Positions 22,863 to 35,095 of a DNA stretch of 64,000 nt are shown piece by piece; the stretch's first letter is position 1, and each line of letters opens with the position of its first letter. The notes below the pieces were generated by a model. That model saw only the letters and a program-made list of their open reading frames with translations, searched no databases and was not told where the DNA came from. Origin of the DNA: Quillaja saponaria (taxonomy: Eukaryota > Streptophyta > Magnoliopsida > Fabales > Quillajaceae). The stretch lies in assembly GCA_029379385.1 (NCBI GenBank), contig CM055607.1, positions 11,966,001 through 12,030,000 on the forward strand. The letters run 5' to 3'. The translations under genes were made by a program, and so were the position numbers.

Positions 22863-23339
22863 TATGACATCTCCATATGATAGAACAAATGAAACAAATG
22901 AAATGCATCACTATATGACATAACAAATGTAATTGTGGAGGGAAAGATACTTCTTCTTACAACCAAATTATTAGTTGTTGCAACAAATTTTCCAATGCAT
23001 GGCACGGTATCCTACTAAAACACCTTGTATAAACTCATAACAAATTGGACTCATATGAGTAGATCAAGTTTTGCACAATAATCCTATTCGTTGTCATGAA
23101 AATTTTAAGATGAAGAAAGCATGTTTCTTGAGATTGTGTCAAGTTCTTGAACAAATGTATCAATTTAAACCAACCAAATATACTCTAATTTATGGAAACG
23201 GTTGCTTTATTCATGTATATGTTAGAAAAAGGAGCTTCAAATCGTACATTACTATAAATGATGCAACATTTTGGAGAGACAACACATATGTTGTTTAAGT
23301 GTATGTTACAAAGTGTCATGTTATTAGTTATTGACATCA
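22863..23339 (+). pseudogene. truncated PIF/Harbinger transposase relic (block C)
   Basis: It matches 9002-9450: HENFKMKKACFLRLCQVLEQMYQFKPTKYT is readable across 23095-23190, followed by FWRDNTYVV at the site equivalent to YSGETI. The similarity to block A stops after GACATCAT at about 23338, where a CACTA-like terminus begins. Confidence 0.75.
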
Positions 23340-23341
23340 TG

Positions 23342-24758
23342 CACTACAAGGAATCATATTATCTGTATTTGTCTTTTGGAAGACTCAGATACATATAAAC
23401 ACTATCAGAGTATGTAAATTTATCTTTAAAGTGCAGACGCATAAAATTCCTTAACAATTTTTATGCAGGCATATGATATTTTGCAAACACATGCTGGTTT
23501 AATTTTGGCGCCATTTTTCATTAGCTTATCTGAGTCTGTCATTTTATTATCTACGTCTATCACTTAATGGATCTGCATCTAGTGTGGCAGACACATACTT
23601 TTTCCCAAATTGAAACCTAGCCCGCAAATTTTGTTTCTCCTTCTACCTTTTTTTCTCTTCAACTCACCTTTTTTCTATCTCCCTCTGAAAATTCTCCCTC
23701 CTTAGACTAGTTTCTCGGACAACGAACCGAAGTGCTCGTGGAACCTTAATCTCCCGGTATCCAATACAACTAGGCCCATTGTATTCTTGAAATTATGTTT
23801 GTGTTTGTGCTTTTAAGTTTGTGTGTTTGACTTTGGGCTTCGTTTTTGTAGCTGGTTTGATTAAGGTTTTGGTTCATTAGCAGCAATGATAGAGAAAACA
23901 ACAAATTGGACACAAGTTGGGCACTTGGTTCATTAGAAGCAGTGATGGTAGTTTTATGTTTGCAGACATTATCTTATTTTTCAAATAGAAACTTCATAGC
24001 TTTCAGAGAAATGGGAAGGAAACTTAGAAAGATATAAATGAAAGAGTTGAAATTTTTTTAATCTGTCAGAGAATGAAAAGTAGGGGGAAAATTTTTTGAT
24101 ATAAGGGCATAGATCTCCTATTAGGTAAGAAAAACAATAGATTTGAAGCTTGAACCATTTTGGATTCCATGCGTCATTTACTTGCATTTATTCACCAATT
24201 TACTCGCATAAGAGATAATACCCTCCTTCTTGTTTGTCTAGAACAATCCTAGTAACCGAATAATTATTTCATTATCAGACATAACAAGCCAGTAACCGAG
24301 TAAAGAGGAAACAAAGGCAGAGAGAGATAGGAAAAAAGTTTGGCTACACAATTTGTTTCTCATTTCAAGTACGAGGAAGATGTTAATCATAAAGAAGGTA
24401 AATTTAAGTTAAATATATATAGTTTAGCTTAGGGCCTTTTTTTTTTTCTTTTTTTCGTTGTTGTAAAAGTTGAAGTGGATTCACTTTCTTTGTTACCTAT
24501 CAATCCTCTTGAAATTACATACAGAGAATTGTCATTATTTTGTAAAGCACTTTAGCACTCCCACTTTCATTTTAAATTTAATTATGATAATGAAACTTAT
24601 AGTTGCAATAGTTCTCTCCACTTCATTCACTTTGGCCCATTATAAATGTCTTTCATCATATTCAATTTACATAAATTAAGAGGTTTGCATATTGTTGATT
24701 TGGGTAAACCTATTTTCATTTTGGTCATGGCTATCAGAAATATAATGGTGGAATTTAC

Positions 24759-24800
<42 letters not shown>

Positions 24801-27170
24801 AAAATTAATTACTAAGGATGATTGGGCAGGAAGATGTTTATTCACAAGGTGGTGGGGGCAATGGTACCACTTTATGTAACAATAATGTTAGGGTATGGTT
24901 CAGTGAAATGGTGGAGGATTTTCACAAGAGTGCAGTGTGATACATACAATAAACATTTTAGTTTGCTATTTGACACTACCACTCTTCACCTTTGAGTTCA
25001 CATCTCATATTAATCCATTCAAGATGAATTTTGTGTTCATTGATGCTGATACCATATCCAATTAATAAATTCATTATTGTTGTGGTGCTTGCATTTAATT
25101 TAAACAACCTAGCTCGATTCTTGCCTTGAATTTATATTATGGTCTCGTTTCGTTCCTTTCGAAGTTCCAATTGTGAGGAATGTGATAATTTATGAATTGT
25201 TTGAGTTATGTTTTGAGGGATATGAGTCAGTAAATTTGGTAGTAGTACTTCTTTAAAGGTTCTCTCAGTAGGTAAGGGTTGCAATAGCAATTAAGAGGAG
25301 TGCATTTTTTCAAGTATTGGAAGAAGCTTTATAATTTTAGGACAACAAGACCATGCAATGGAGCAACATGGTTGAAATTTGGATTTTAATAGAAAATCCT
25401 TTTGAAAGATAAAGATTAAATGCAACAATTTTTACTTTTTTTTTTTTTAAGGAATGATTTATCTTTAGCTGTCATATAGTTTTATTTTGATATTTTTCCT
25501 TTGCTTCCTTTTTTTTCCCCATGTATGCATAATGCATGTGTTTTGTTATCTTTTTTCCCTCTCCCAATTAGACTTGGTTAAATAAAACCTAACACATTTA
25601 GTTTTATTTATTTATTTCTATGTGTGAAGTTGGACATGTAGATTTTGTTTTTTTTTTTTACTTTTGCTTCCTCTAAACTTAAGGCTACTTCGTGTTTCTA
25701 GTTATTGTCATTTATAGCCTTAAATTGCAATTACATTTTATACATGGATCAATATTTTTTTATCATTTTTATATATGCTTGTGTGTTCTCTTTTTAGAAT
25801 TTGTTGGACATGTATGTGTCCTGACAAGCAATATTTATTGTTTGCTTACCATTTTCAATTTTACAAAGTATATCGTTTTCCCTTCAAATATATTTTATTA
25901 CATAGTCATGCCTAGAAGACGTTGTACACTCTTTCGAGGACGTCCTGGAGTTTCATTGTCTTCGTTCACAGCATTGGCTGCATCTCCATCTACAGTTGCA
26001 GTTCCACCAACTTCCTCTACAGTTGCAGCTCCACCTCCACCTCCACTCCCTCTATAGCTGTAGCTCCACCTCCTATTTTGGATGAACTTAAGGACATAAA
26101 GGTTGGCACTACTATTTTCGGTATTATCATGAACCATATTCTAGGTCAGGTCTTCCACTACCGGTAGTTCATCGAGGACGCGAAGACCTTATTCTATAAT
26201 TATTTCATGGTAAGCTTAATTATATTTTTGTTTAGGGTCCTTCTTAAAGAGAAATCTACATCTTAGGATGTGTTCGATGCAGCAATGAGGAAGAGATGCA
26301 TCGATGTATTCCACAAGCTGCTATTCGAATTGAGTTAGAAGCAGCCATCGAGTTTCCTCTCTTGAAAAGAGGATGGGCACCTAAATTAGATCCCATAGAG
26401 TTGGTGGGAGTCATTGTGTGACTACTGGACAAACCCTGACTTCTAGGCGAGCAGGTGGTGAGCTTATTCATCATGTATTTGGCTCTATCAACACAACTGT
26501 TCAATGGCTAGTATTTTATTTAATAAATAGTAGTTATAAATTTGTATTATAGCCTTTTTAACTAATATTGTTTTATATTTTTTTTTTCAGGAGAAAGAGT
26601 TGGGTCGAGAACCTTCATTTATTGAGATTTTTAGTGGCACTTACAGGAGAAAATCTAATGACTTTGTTCACACGAAGTTGAAGGTCATCAGTGTTAGTAT
26701 TATTTTTCTTTTTTGGTTTACATAGTTGTTTTCTATTTTAAGTACATAACTAATTTTCATTTGCAAGAGAAATTTAAAGCTTTAAAAGTGATAGAGATAG
26801 GGCAATCTAGCATCGGCTAGCATGACAATACTGATTCACCTACCGAGGCCCCCCCTGAGTGCCCAACTTTCTTTGTCAAGCTAGCAGGTGACAAGAAGAA
26901 GGGCCTTATCTACTGTTTCTGGGATTTTACAAACTCCCAACAGGTATTGCATGGGCGTAGTTGTAGGGTCTGCAGCTTCTACAACTGCTGCTTACAGCTC
27001 CGTAATAGTCTCTGTTACAACTCCATCTGCTTTGAAATTCTTTCCAGAGCAGATGGTGCTTGTAGAGGAGTTAGTTAGGAGAAAACTTAGGTATATCCAC
27101 CGCATCCGACATTGCCACCTCCACCTCCACCTCAACCATCTCAGGTACGTATTCTTTTAATTTTTTTTTC
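23342..27170 (+). mobile_element. probable CACTA (En/Spm) element, right end not found
   Basis: CACTACAAGGAATC at 23342 looks like a plant CACTA terminal repeat, and it begins exactly where the Harbinger relic loses similarity to its paralogue. Downstream subterminal sequence has repeated GCAGACACATA/ACGCATA-like words. A decayed gene at 25906-27150 resembles plant En/Spm-associated proteins. No inverted CTTGTAGTG end was seen, and the Harbinger remainder does not resume, so the right boundary given is only the end of the coding remnants. A (TA)n tract lies at 24765-24798. Confidence 0.45.
25906..27150 (+). pseudogene. decayed plant transposase-associated gene (En/Spm, Ptta-like)
   Basis: It opens with MPRRRCTLFRGRPG and a Pro/Ser/Ala-rich stretch. 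After broken frames EKELGREPSFIEIFSGTYRR and FVHTKLKVI appear at about 26590-26695, flanked by intron-like AT-rich segments with TTTTTTTCAG and GTATTATT. This resembles the plant transposase_24 (Ptta/En/Spm) pattern 'LGREPS..E.F..TH.RK'. EAPPECPTFFVKLAGDKKKG and a proline-rich run (PPPPPP) follow to 27150. Stops and frame changes are frequent. The family assignment is from memory of the pattern and is tentative. Confidence 0.4.
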
Positions 27171-27719
27171 ATAATGAAAAAGTTTAGTTTATTATAATTT
27201 AAATGCAAAAAGTTTGTAAAAACTTAAAAGTTTGGGTTAGGATATTATGCAAAACTGAGTTTCAAGGTAAATTTTTTGAAAACTTGGGCTCAAGGGGAAA
27301 AACGATCAAATACAAGTCTCTTTTGAATTCCTGGAGTACTAATATAACCGTGAGAATGAATAAGATCTGTAAGAAGAAACAGAAATCCATTTGGGTCAAC
27401 GGTTAGAATACTAGGCCAAACTTTTAGTTACAATGAATTCTGTATAATATTTTTTTCTTCTATATAAAATATACTTTTATATAGGTATTACAGTTATAAA
27501 ATTAAAAAGTAAATAAAATTCTAACAGTCTGAAACTGGGTCATATGTGTAGGAGACTGAGTTTGAGTGCCCACATGGCGTCCAGGTGGCCATACGTGCTA
27601 CAGAAACTAGGTCTTGTAAGACCCAATTTTAAGAAATACCCTAAATTCGCAACTCAACTTTAAAACTCCCTATGAGCTTTTATTTTTATTTTTTGAAAAT
27701 CCCCATTTATCAGTTTTTC
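27171..27719. other. spacer; no gene seen
   Basis: AT-rich; no domain or block similarity was recognised. Confidence 0.5.
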
Positions 27720-28165
27720 CCAAACTCATCCTCAGCGAGCAACACAGTTTCCAAGCATAGTAGCAACTGTATATCTATTTCTTTAAAATTTATTAATATT
27801 GTAAATTCCGTTGATAGACGACAAGTAGACAAGACATGCATGAAGTTGTACCATATATTGCCGAGGAAACGCGTGGAACGAAAGTCCACTCAGTGATGCT
27901 TTTTCCCCATATTTGGTTAATTTCGTTCCATTCTCCAGACAATTATGGGTGCATGCTTACTTGGTGGAGAAAACGTTACATATCACTGTCTATCAATAGT
28001 GGGGACCCCTTGGATATTTGATAGTTGATATTTTTAAAATTAGCAGATGACATATTGTTCCCTCATAAAGTCAAGTTTAGATATTTGTAGTTCATGGATT
28101 AAGTTAAAAGCTATGGGGCCGTGAGTTTTCTTAATTATGTCTCAATGCTGTGTGGTTTAAGATAT
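27720..28165 (+). repeat. module X, copy in block C (first)
   Basis: It matches 11260-11720, including AAGACATGCATGAAGTTGTA, CCGAGGAAACG and the TTACTTGGTGGAGAAAACG region. It is non-coding. Confidence 0.7.
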
Positions 28166-28609
28166 TTACTTAGACTTGGATTTCTTTAATTTGATGCTGG
28201 TGTGAGCACGTAATAAGAATCATAATTTGAGATTCTTTAATGATATACAATTTATGATATTTAACTAAATTTATATTTTTTTTAATTTGACAAAAGAGTG
28301 TGAGAAGAATTATAATTTGATATATGCATTACTTTTAGTGATTATTTGAGTTGTTACTAAACGGCCAAAGCAGTCCGATGACTGCTTTTTGAATACATAT
28401 CATGGGTCGTCTTAAGCGTGAGTTGATATGAGGCCTAAGCTTTCAAGACAACTTGAAACGCTTGTTCGGGGTTTCTATTCGCTTAACGTCTTACTTTTTC
28501 AATTTTAATTAATGTATCTTATTTTCTTATTAGAATTAAAATTGAATAAAAAATAGTTTAATCTGAATAAAAAAATTAATACTATAATGGAGGCAACACA
28601 GTTTAATAT
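28166..28609. other. spacer between two X modules
   Basis: There is no gene. The part at about 28530-28609 resembles the A-rich lead-in to module X at 11110-11215. Confidence 0.5.
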
Positions 28610-29135
28610 TTTCTTAGACCATGCCATATTCCCGCCTCTAATCCAAACACATCCTAAGCAGAGACCTTTTCACTTGATACGAAGACGACAGTTACAAAGC
28701 ACAAGGTTGGCAGTTTTTTTTTTGTTGCTGAAAACACAATGACGACAGAAAATAACTGTGTATCCATTTCTTTTAAATTTATTAATATTGTAAATTAGGT
28801 TGATAGACGACAGGTGCATAGTTTGGAAAGTCTAATCAGTGAAGTTTTTCCCATATTTGGTAAATTTCGTTCCACTCTGCTGACACTGATTTTGCTGGTA
28901 TCCAAAAAGTCAACTTTGTGTGCATGGTTACTTGGTGGAAAAAGAGTGACATATCACTGTCAATCAATAATGGGACCCTCTTGGATGTCTGAGAGTTGAT
29001 ATTTTAAAATAACAGATGATATAGAGTTTTATATATTTGTTGGGATTGAAGAGTCGGAGGAAGTTAAAAGCTGTAGGCCGTGAGTTTTCTTAGCTGTGGT
29101 TCAGACACGTTATGTTTGAGATATTTAAATAGATT
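28610..29135 (+). repeat. module X, copy in block C (second)
   Basis: It is closest to the inverted copy at 14255-14620 and runs directly into the ERF 3' flank copy at 29150, as in block B. Confidence 0.7.
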
Positions 29136-30026
29136 TGCTTTCTCTATTTCAATTAATTTCTTGTAATTGGGCATCGTGAAATGGTATGATTGAAGTGCTT
29201 ATTATATTCTTTCTTCAAATGACTATGTTTCTTAATCCGACCAAGGTGGGCCAATATGCCAAAGCTACTTTTTCTTTTATTTTTAAACAAATAATGATAA
29301 TAATTCCATGTAGCCAATTAAACTATCTTCAACTGTAGATCACACTCATACTATAGCCAGTTGTTGCTATCACAAATAATCCAACTGTGTCGACCCCGCC
29401 GTTCTTATTTTTTTTTATGTATTTTTCGATCGCTATGCTTTGAGTTAACTATATTCATTTACGTACCACCGATCATGGATATGACATTGAGCTAATTAAT
29501 TAGCAGTTAGACTTAATTTTACTATATCATGAGACTCATCTTCACAATCAAATTTTTTTGTCTTAATTGATAAAGGAAATTAAGGGCACGTATTCCTAAC
29601 TAGCTCTAGCTAGTTAGCAAGAATTGGATACACAAGAGTAATGAAGAACAATCTTTCATCTTTGAAGCTAATGAATTAACTTTTTCCAGGAGAATATAGT
29701 ATTTTTGATATTGCGACTCATGGCAATTGCAACTACTATATATTTTTATATACATAAAAAAAGAAACATATTCTAATTAGTGGACATTGATCTCCCACAA
29801 CCTGAAGGACAACCATGATTGTCAAAAAAAAGAAAAAGAAAAAGAAAGCAGGTTCAATTCTCACCAAAAAAGAAAGAAAAAGAAAGCAGGTTCAATTATA
29901 TATAAATAGCAGTCCAGCACTTATAAGTAGCACAGCAAAAACACAAATGCAAAGATATTAGCAAAGTTAATTACTGACAGAGTGATTTTAGGTATTTGTT
30001 AGTATTTTTTATTGTCTTTCCATTTC
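29136..30026. other. ERF 3' flank copy (block C)
   Basis: Diverged direct copy of about 50-1270, with shared landmarks such as GAACAATCTTTCATCTTTGAA. A local duplication containing AAGAAAGCAGGTTCAATT lies at about 29835-29900. It is non-coding. Confidence 0.7.
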
Positions 30027-30097
30027 TTAATTCGTGTAACTCCAAAGGGAATCAGGGTCCAAGTTCCCCGACATGCGATTCATCTGCAGGTTGTAAC
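30027..30097 (-). pseudogene. ERF (A-4) pseudogene, 3' part
   Basis: It encodes [13 protein letters not shown] and a stop, the C-terminal tail of the ERF at 1271-1924 ([12 protein letters not shown]). Similarity continues to the GTAAC that abuts the copia LTR. The rest of the gene resumes at 37168 on the far side of the element. Confidence 0.9.
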
Positions 30098-30579
30098 TGT
30101 TATAAATATACATAATCTCATATATGAATTTAGAACACGTTAATAATAAGGTTTGCGTACCTGATTGAGACATAGTAGCAGATATCTGGAATCTCAGCCA
30201 AGCACGCCTCAGTAAATGATTCACACAGCCAGGTCTTTCTTTCCGTACTCTCTGTATTTTCTAGTGGTAGCTCTTAATGGGGCAAGATGCGTATATATAG
30301 AGAGGAGAGAGGACCTATCTATTTCATGTCAGATAAAATTCTAAGAGTCCTCCTATTAAAGACTCCTAAAGTCACTTAGCCTACACTTACTGTCAATCCA
30401 TATCTAATCATATAATATATCTAATCAGATAAGAAGTGTGTTTAAGCCCTATCCTAAATGATCACATAAACTATATGGGCTTTTACCAACTTGTCTCAAA
30501 TGGACCAAATCTTAATCCTATTTTATTATTAAAATAAAATCATACAATTAATGGCAGTCCACATATAAAATTTCTAACA
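30098..30579 (-). repeat. copia 3' LTR (left side)
   Basis: 482 bp, matching 36702-37167. A minus-strand TATATATA at about 30292-30299 is a plausible LTR promoter TATA. Confidence 0.92.
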
Positions 30580-31362
30580 TTCTCCCACTTGGGCAACATT
30601 AATTGTAGTTTTAAAAATTTTGAAAAATATATTTTTAGAAAACGACTCTCGGGCAAGGTATAACTTTTATGTGGCCACAATTTTCAAAAAATATTTTGGT
30701 CCTGAGACGCACTTCAAATAATCCAGCCTAATTAAGTTATTAACACTGAATCATGGCAATCATTGTGCCACTTAAATGATACAAGACCAATCCATGGTTA
30801 CAAATGACAACAACCTAATCTGCAATGGATCTAAATGTGGTAGTGTAGCAAGAAAAATAGCATCTAAATGTGATCAACATATGCTATTTTCATTGTCGGT
30901 CCTCTAGGTAATTTCATTAAAACTGGATACTTTCCAAAGCACTATAAATCACTTAAGCTTAATTTTAAGCTTGTATATCTCAACATCTACCTCGAGATAT
31001 CTAATTAGTGTCATTTGAAATATACCTCCAAATTGACAAAACTGTCATACTTAAGACAAACATAAAGTCTTAAGATTTTAATAGCAATGACATGTCATAA
31101 ATAACTATATGTGCACATACAGTATCAATCGTATCATAATGAAAATAACTATTATTTTCATTAATAAAATGTATCATCCAACAAGGATGTAAACAAACAT
31201 AAAATAGCATATATAACATGCTAGCTAGTTTGAATAAAACAACGTAAACTCCCACTAACCAAAAACATCAAAAAACTCTGCAATACTCATTTTATTAACA
31301 TGACTTTTGAAAACCCCAATCTTGAGTCCTTTGGTTAAAGGATCTGCTAACATTTTTTCTGT

Positions 31363-31643
31363 TTCAATATATTCAAACACAATGTTTCCCTTTTTCACTA
31401 AATCCCTGGTAGCCAGATACTTAATATATATAGCTTTCGAAGCACTAGAATTCTTGTTATATACTTAATATATATAGCTTTCAATATATTCAAACACAAT
31501 GTTTCCCTTTTTCACTAAATCCCTGGTAGCCAGATACTTAATATATATAGCTTTCGAAGCACTAGAATTCTTGTTATATACTTAATATATATAGCTTTCA
31601 ATATATTCAAACACAATGTTTCCCTTTTTTACTAAATCCCTGG
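31363..31643. repeat. 117-bp tandem repeat inside the copia element, 2.4 copies
   Basis: TTCAATATATTCAAACACAA starts at 31363, 31480 and 31597. The first two units are essentially identical and the third is partial, ending at about 31643. The near-identity means the amplification is young compared with the LTR divergence. Confidence 0.92.
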
Positions 31644-34130
31644 TTATCATGTTCTTCAACCATATAGCATGTGTTGATACTCCATAACAAGCAACGAACT
31701 CAGCCTGCATAGTGGAAGAAGCAGTGATTGTCTATTTAGAACTTTTCCAAGATACAGCTCCCCCACTAACATGAAAATGTATCCTAATGTGGATTTCAGA
31801 CCATCATTGCAGCCATAAAAGTCAGAATCAGAGTAACCAATCAACTCAAGGTGATCAACCTTTCTATACACCAGCATAAAGTCATTGGTCCTCTGCAAAT
31901 ACCTCATAACTTTCTTCTCAGCAACCCAATGTTTTGGACCTGGGCTTTGACTGATATCTACCAAGAACTCCCACTGCAAAAGCAAAGTCAGGTCTGGTGC
32001 AAACCTGAGCATACAACAAGCTTCTAATTGAGCTAGCATAAGGCACATTCTTCATAACTGGCTCTGAAAATCATTAACGGGACACTGATTCAAACTGAAT
32101 CTATCACCCTTAACAATTGGTACATCCCCAGGCTTACATTTATGCATATTAAACCTATCGAGCACACAATCAATGTATTCTCGCTGAGAAAGACCTAACA
32201 AATGACGAGATTTGTCCTGATGAATTTCAATGCCAAGAACAAATGATGCCTCCCCAAGATTCTTCATGTCAAATGTCTTAGATAACATCAGTTTTGTCTC
32301 ATGTAATAAACCAACGTCACTACTGGCAAGCAAAATATCATCAACGTATAAAACTAGTATGATAAATTTGCTGTCACTGACTTTGAGATATATGCACTGA
32401 TCAATCTTGTTTTCAACAAAACCAAGAGAGGTGATTAATTCATCAAAATTTAAGAACCACTGTCAAGATGCTTGTTTTAGACTATAGATAGACTTCGTGA
32501 GTCTACAAACAAGTTCATTCTCTCCATTTTCTTTGAAACCTTCAAGTTGTACCATATAAACCTCTTCAGCAAGATCTCTATTGAAGATAGTTGTTTTGAC
32601 ATCCATCTAATGTAACTCAGATTAAAATGAGTCACCAATGCCATGATGACTCTAAATGAGTCTTTCATTGAGACAGGACAGAAAGTCTCAATAAAATTCA
32701 CACATTCTCTTTAAGAGAAACCTTTAGCTACAAGTCTTGTTTTGAAATGCTCAATTTTTCCCTTTGAATCTTTCTTGGTCTTGTAAACCCACTTGCACCC
32801 AATGGGTCTGCAACCCTCTGGAAGTGCAACCAACTCCCATACACCATTATGTACCATAAATTGCATCTCTTCTCTCATGGCTTCAAACCATTTGTCTGAC
32901 TGTGGACTGGAGACAATTTTTCCATATATAGTAGGATCAACAATATGACCAACATCGTAATCAATTTCACCCAAATACACAATGAAGTCATCAGAAATAG
33001 CATGCCTTCTCTGCTGTTCAGATCTTCTAACAGGTATTTGTGCAACTAGATTTAGTTGCTGAGGAGCTTCATTAGGAATATGTGCAATAGTATCAGTGGG
33101 AATAGGTGGTGCTACTTCAGCTTGTTCATTTAATTCTCCACATCACCTGTTCTTACAACAAGCACGGAAATAGTAGCTTCTGACATATCATATAATGGAA
33201 TAGTAACATCTGCATTTCGCTTCTCCATGATCTAAAGGTGAAGACTTTTTCAACTCAGCAACTTCAAATTTCAAGAACTTGCAGTTTGTGATTCCACTAC
33301 TTTAGTTCCTTGTGCAGGGCAACAGAACCTGTATCATTTAGAATGATCTGGTTAACCAATAAAGTAATAGTGGGTAAATCTGGAATAAGTTTTCTTCTCA
33401 TTTGGGTTATAGATTCTCACTTCAGCTGGCACACCCCCAAACACGAATATGGTTCAAGCTAGGCTTTCTCCTAGTCCACAACTCAAAAGGTGTTTTAGGC
33501 ACCGCTTTACTGGGAACCCTATCAAGGATGTACAAGGCAGTTTTAATGGCTTCCCCTAAAAAATATTCAGGCAAGTTTGACCTACTCATCATACTCCTCA
33601 TCATGTCCTTAAGGGTGGGATTACGCCTTTCGGCCACACCATTTTGTTCAAGGCTACCAGGCATGGTATATTGGGCAACAATTCCACACTCTTGTAAGTA
33701 CTTGGCAAATGGTCTTATATGTTGTCCATCAACTCCATGTTTTCCATAATACTCATCTCCATGGTCAGATCTCACAATCTTAATGACTTTCCCTAATTGT
33801 TTTTCGACTTCAGTTTTGAAAATTATAAATTTATCAAGAGAATCAAGATTTTCTTTAATCAAGTATATAAAACCAAAACAGAAAAAGTCATCAATGAAGG
33901 TATTTAAAGAGGAATTAATAATTAAGGGTGCTAAACTCATTCTGTATAAACCATTGGACAAAACACACCCTCCAAGAATTTCAGAATTTAAAAGCAACTG
34001 AACTTTTGAATTATCAAAATTAAAGGAATAACCAATTTTGTCCAACAAGGAAATTGAAATCAAATTCCGCCTAAAAGACAGTACATAAAAAATGTTTTCC
34101 AAAACAAGTTCAAAACCACTTTCTAAAATT
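31644..34130 (-). pseudogene. copia pol remnant (integrase, reverse transcriptase, RNase H)
   Basis: Integrase reads from about 34100 down to 33422: IKIVRSDHGDEYYG and SLEQNGVAERRNPTLKD with catalytic-type D and E, then WGCAS. Reverse transcriptase lies at about 32980-32052: WFEAMREEM, CKWVYKTKKDSKG, ARLVAKG-type RLVAKGFS, then ASSDVGLL, LGIEIHQDK and LSQREYID. RNase H is at about 32048-31656: VMRYLQRTNDF and GYSDSDFYGC. Stops and frame changes separate the pieces, so it is not functional. Confidence 0.9.
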
Positions 34131-34488
34131 AAGGAAGACGATTCCTACGGACTCGACCTCAACTTCGACATCATTCCCGACTCTAAGCTTTGCCTCTAAA
34201 TCACTTGGCTTCCTTTTGTGTTTGAACCTCTGCATGGTACAAGCAACTTAAATAGTTGCACCACTGTTAAGCCACCAAGAATTTGATGGAACATTGACTA
34301 AATTATATTCAAAACAAACGAAAGCTAGTGAGTTACCTTCTTGTTTATTTTTCTTTTCTAAACGGGATTTTAATTTGAAGTAGTCTGCTTTCACATGACC
34401 TCTCTTTTACAAAAGAAACATATTATGTCCTTTTTAATGACAGCCTTAGGACCACCCACAACAGGTTTCTGACCAATACCATGCCCTT

Positions 34489-35095
34489 TCACATCCTGAG
34501 TTTTCTTATGATGAGTAGATTTAGACTTACCCTAACCACCCTTAGTAGAACTAGGCTTGGAATGGAAAACAAAAAGTGCGGTTTCACTCTTTTCTTTCTT
34601 AAGCTTATCCTCCTTAACCACACACTTAGAGATAAGGTCATTGATGGTCCAGGATTCATTTTGGGTGTTATATGCAGTTTTAATTTGGGAGAAATCAGGT
34701 GGTAAGGAATTGAGAGAATGGTGAACAACAAAACTACCAGGGATTGGAATTTCTTTATTTTTAAACTTAGTTTGTACGTGAACCATTTTGAGAATAAACT
34801 CTCGAACCTCAGTTCCATTTTCATATCTCATACCCGCTAGATCATTTATTAGCTTTCCAGCCTCAGCATTATCAGATACCTTGTACCTATCCCCAACAGC
34901 TTTCATGAAGTCTTTGGCACTTTGAGTTTCAGGCAGCCCACTCGAAAGGTGTTCAGAGATTGATCTTTTCATGTAGATCAAACTCAACCTATTTGATCTC
35001 TCCCACTTGTCAAAAGCCTCTTTCTGAGCTATGGAGCTAGCATCAGAAAGATCAGCAGGTTTCTCACTACGTAGAGCTAAATCGATATCCATCAT
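34489..35095 (-). pseudogene. copia gag remnant
   Basis: An uninterrupted stretch of 187 codons from 35095: LSLIYMKRSISEHLSSGLPE, AKDFMKAVGDRY and LINDLAGMRYENGTEVREF. This is the UBN2-type gag polyprotein of plant copia elements. No complete zinc knuckle could be read in frame beyond it. It lies upstream of pol, with about 1.6 kb of leader (35096-36686) to the PBS. Confidence 0.85.

Noticed and set aside
24627..24879. Overlapping ORFs with IYIYIYIY runs (also 896-1144 and 2600-2944)
   Set aside because: Translations of (TA)n microsatellites.
30027..30224. 65-aa ORF as a real gene
   Set aside because: It is a chance fusion of copia LTR sequence with the ERF pseudogene tail; the similar ORF at 36646-36828 lies in the other LTR and adjacent sequence.
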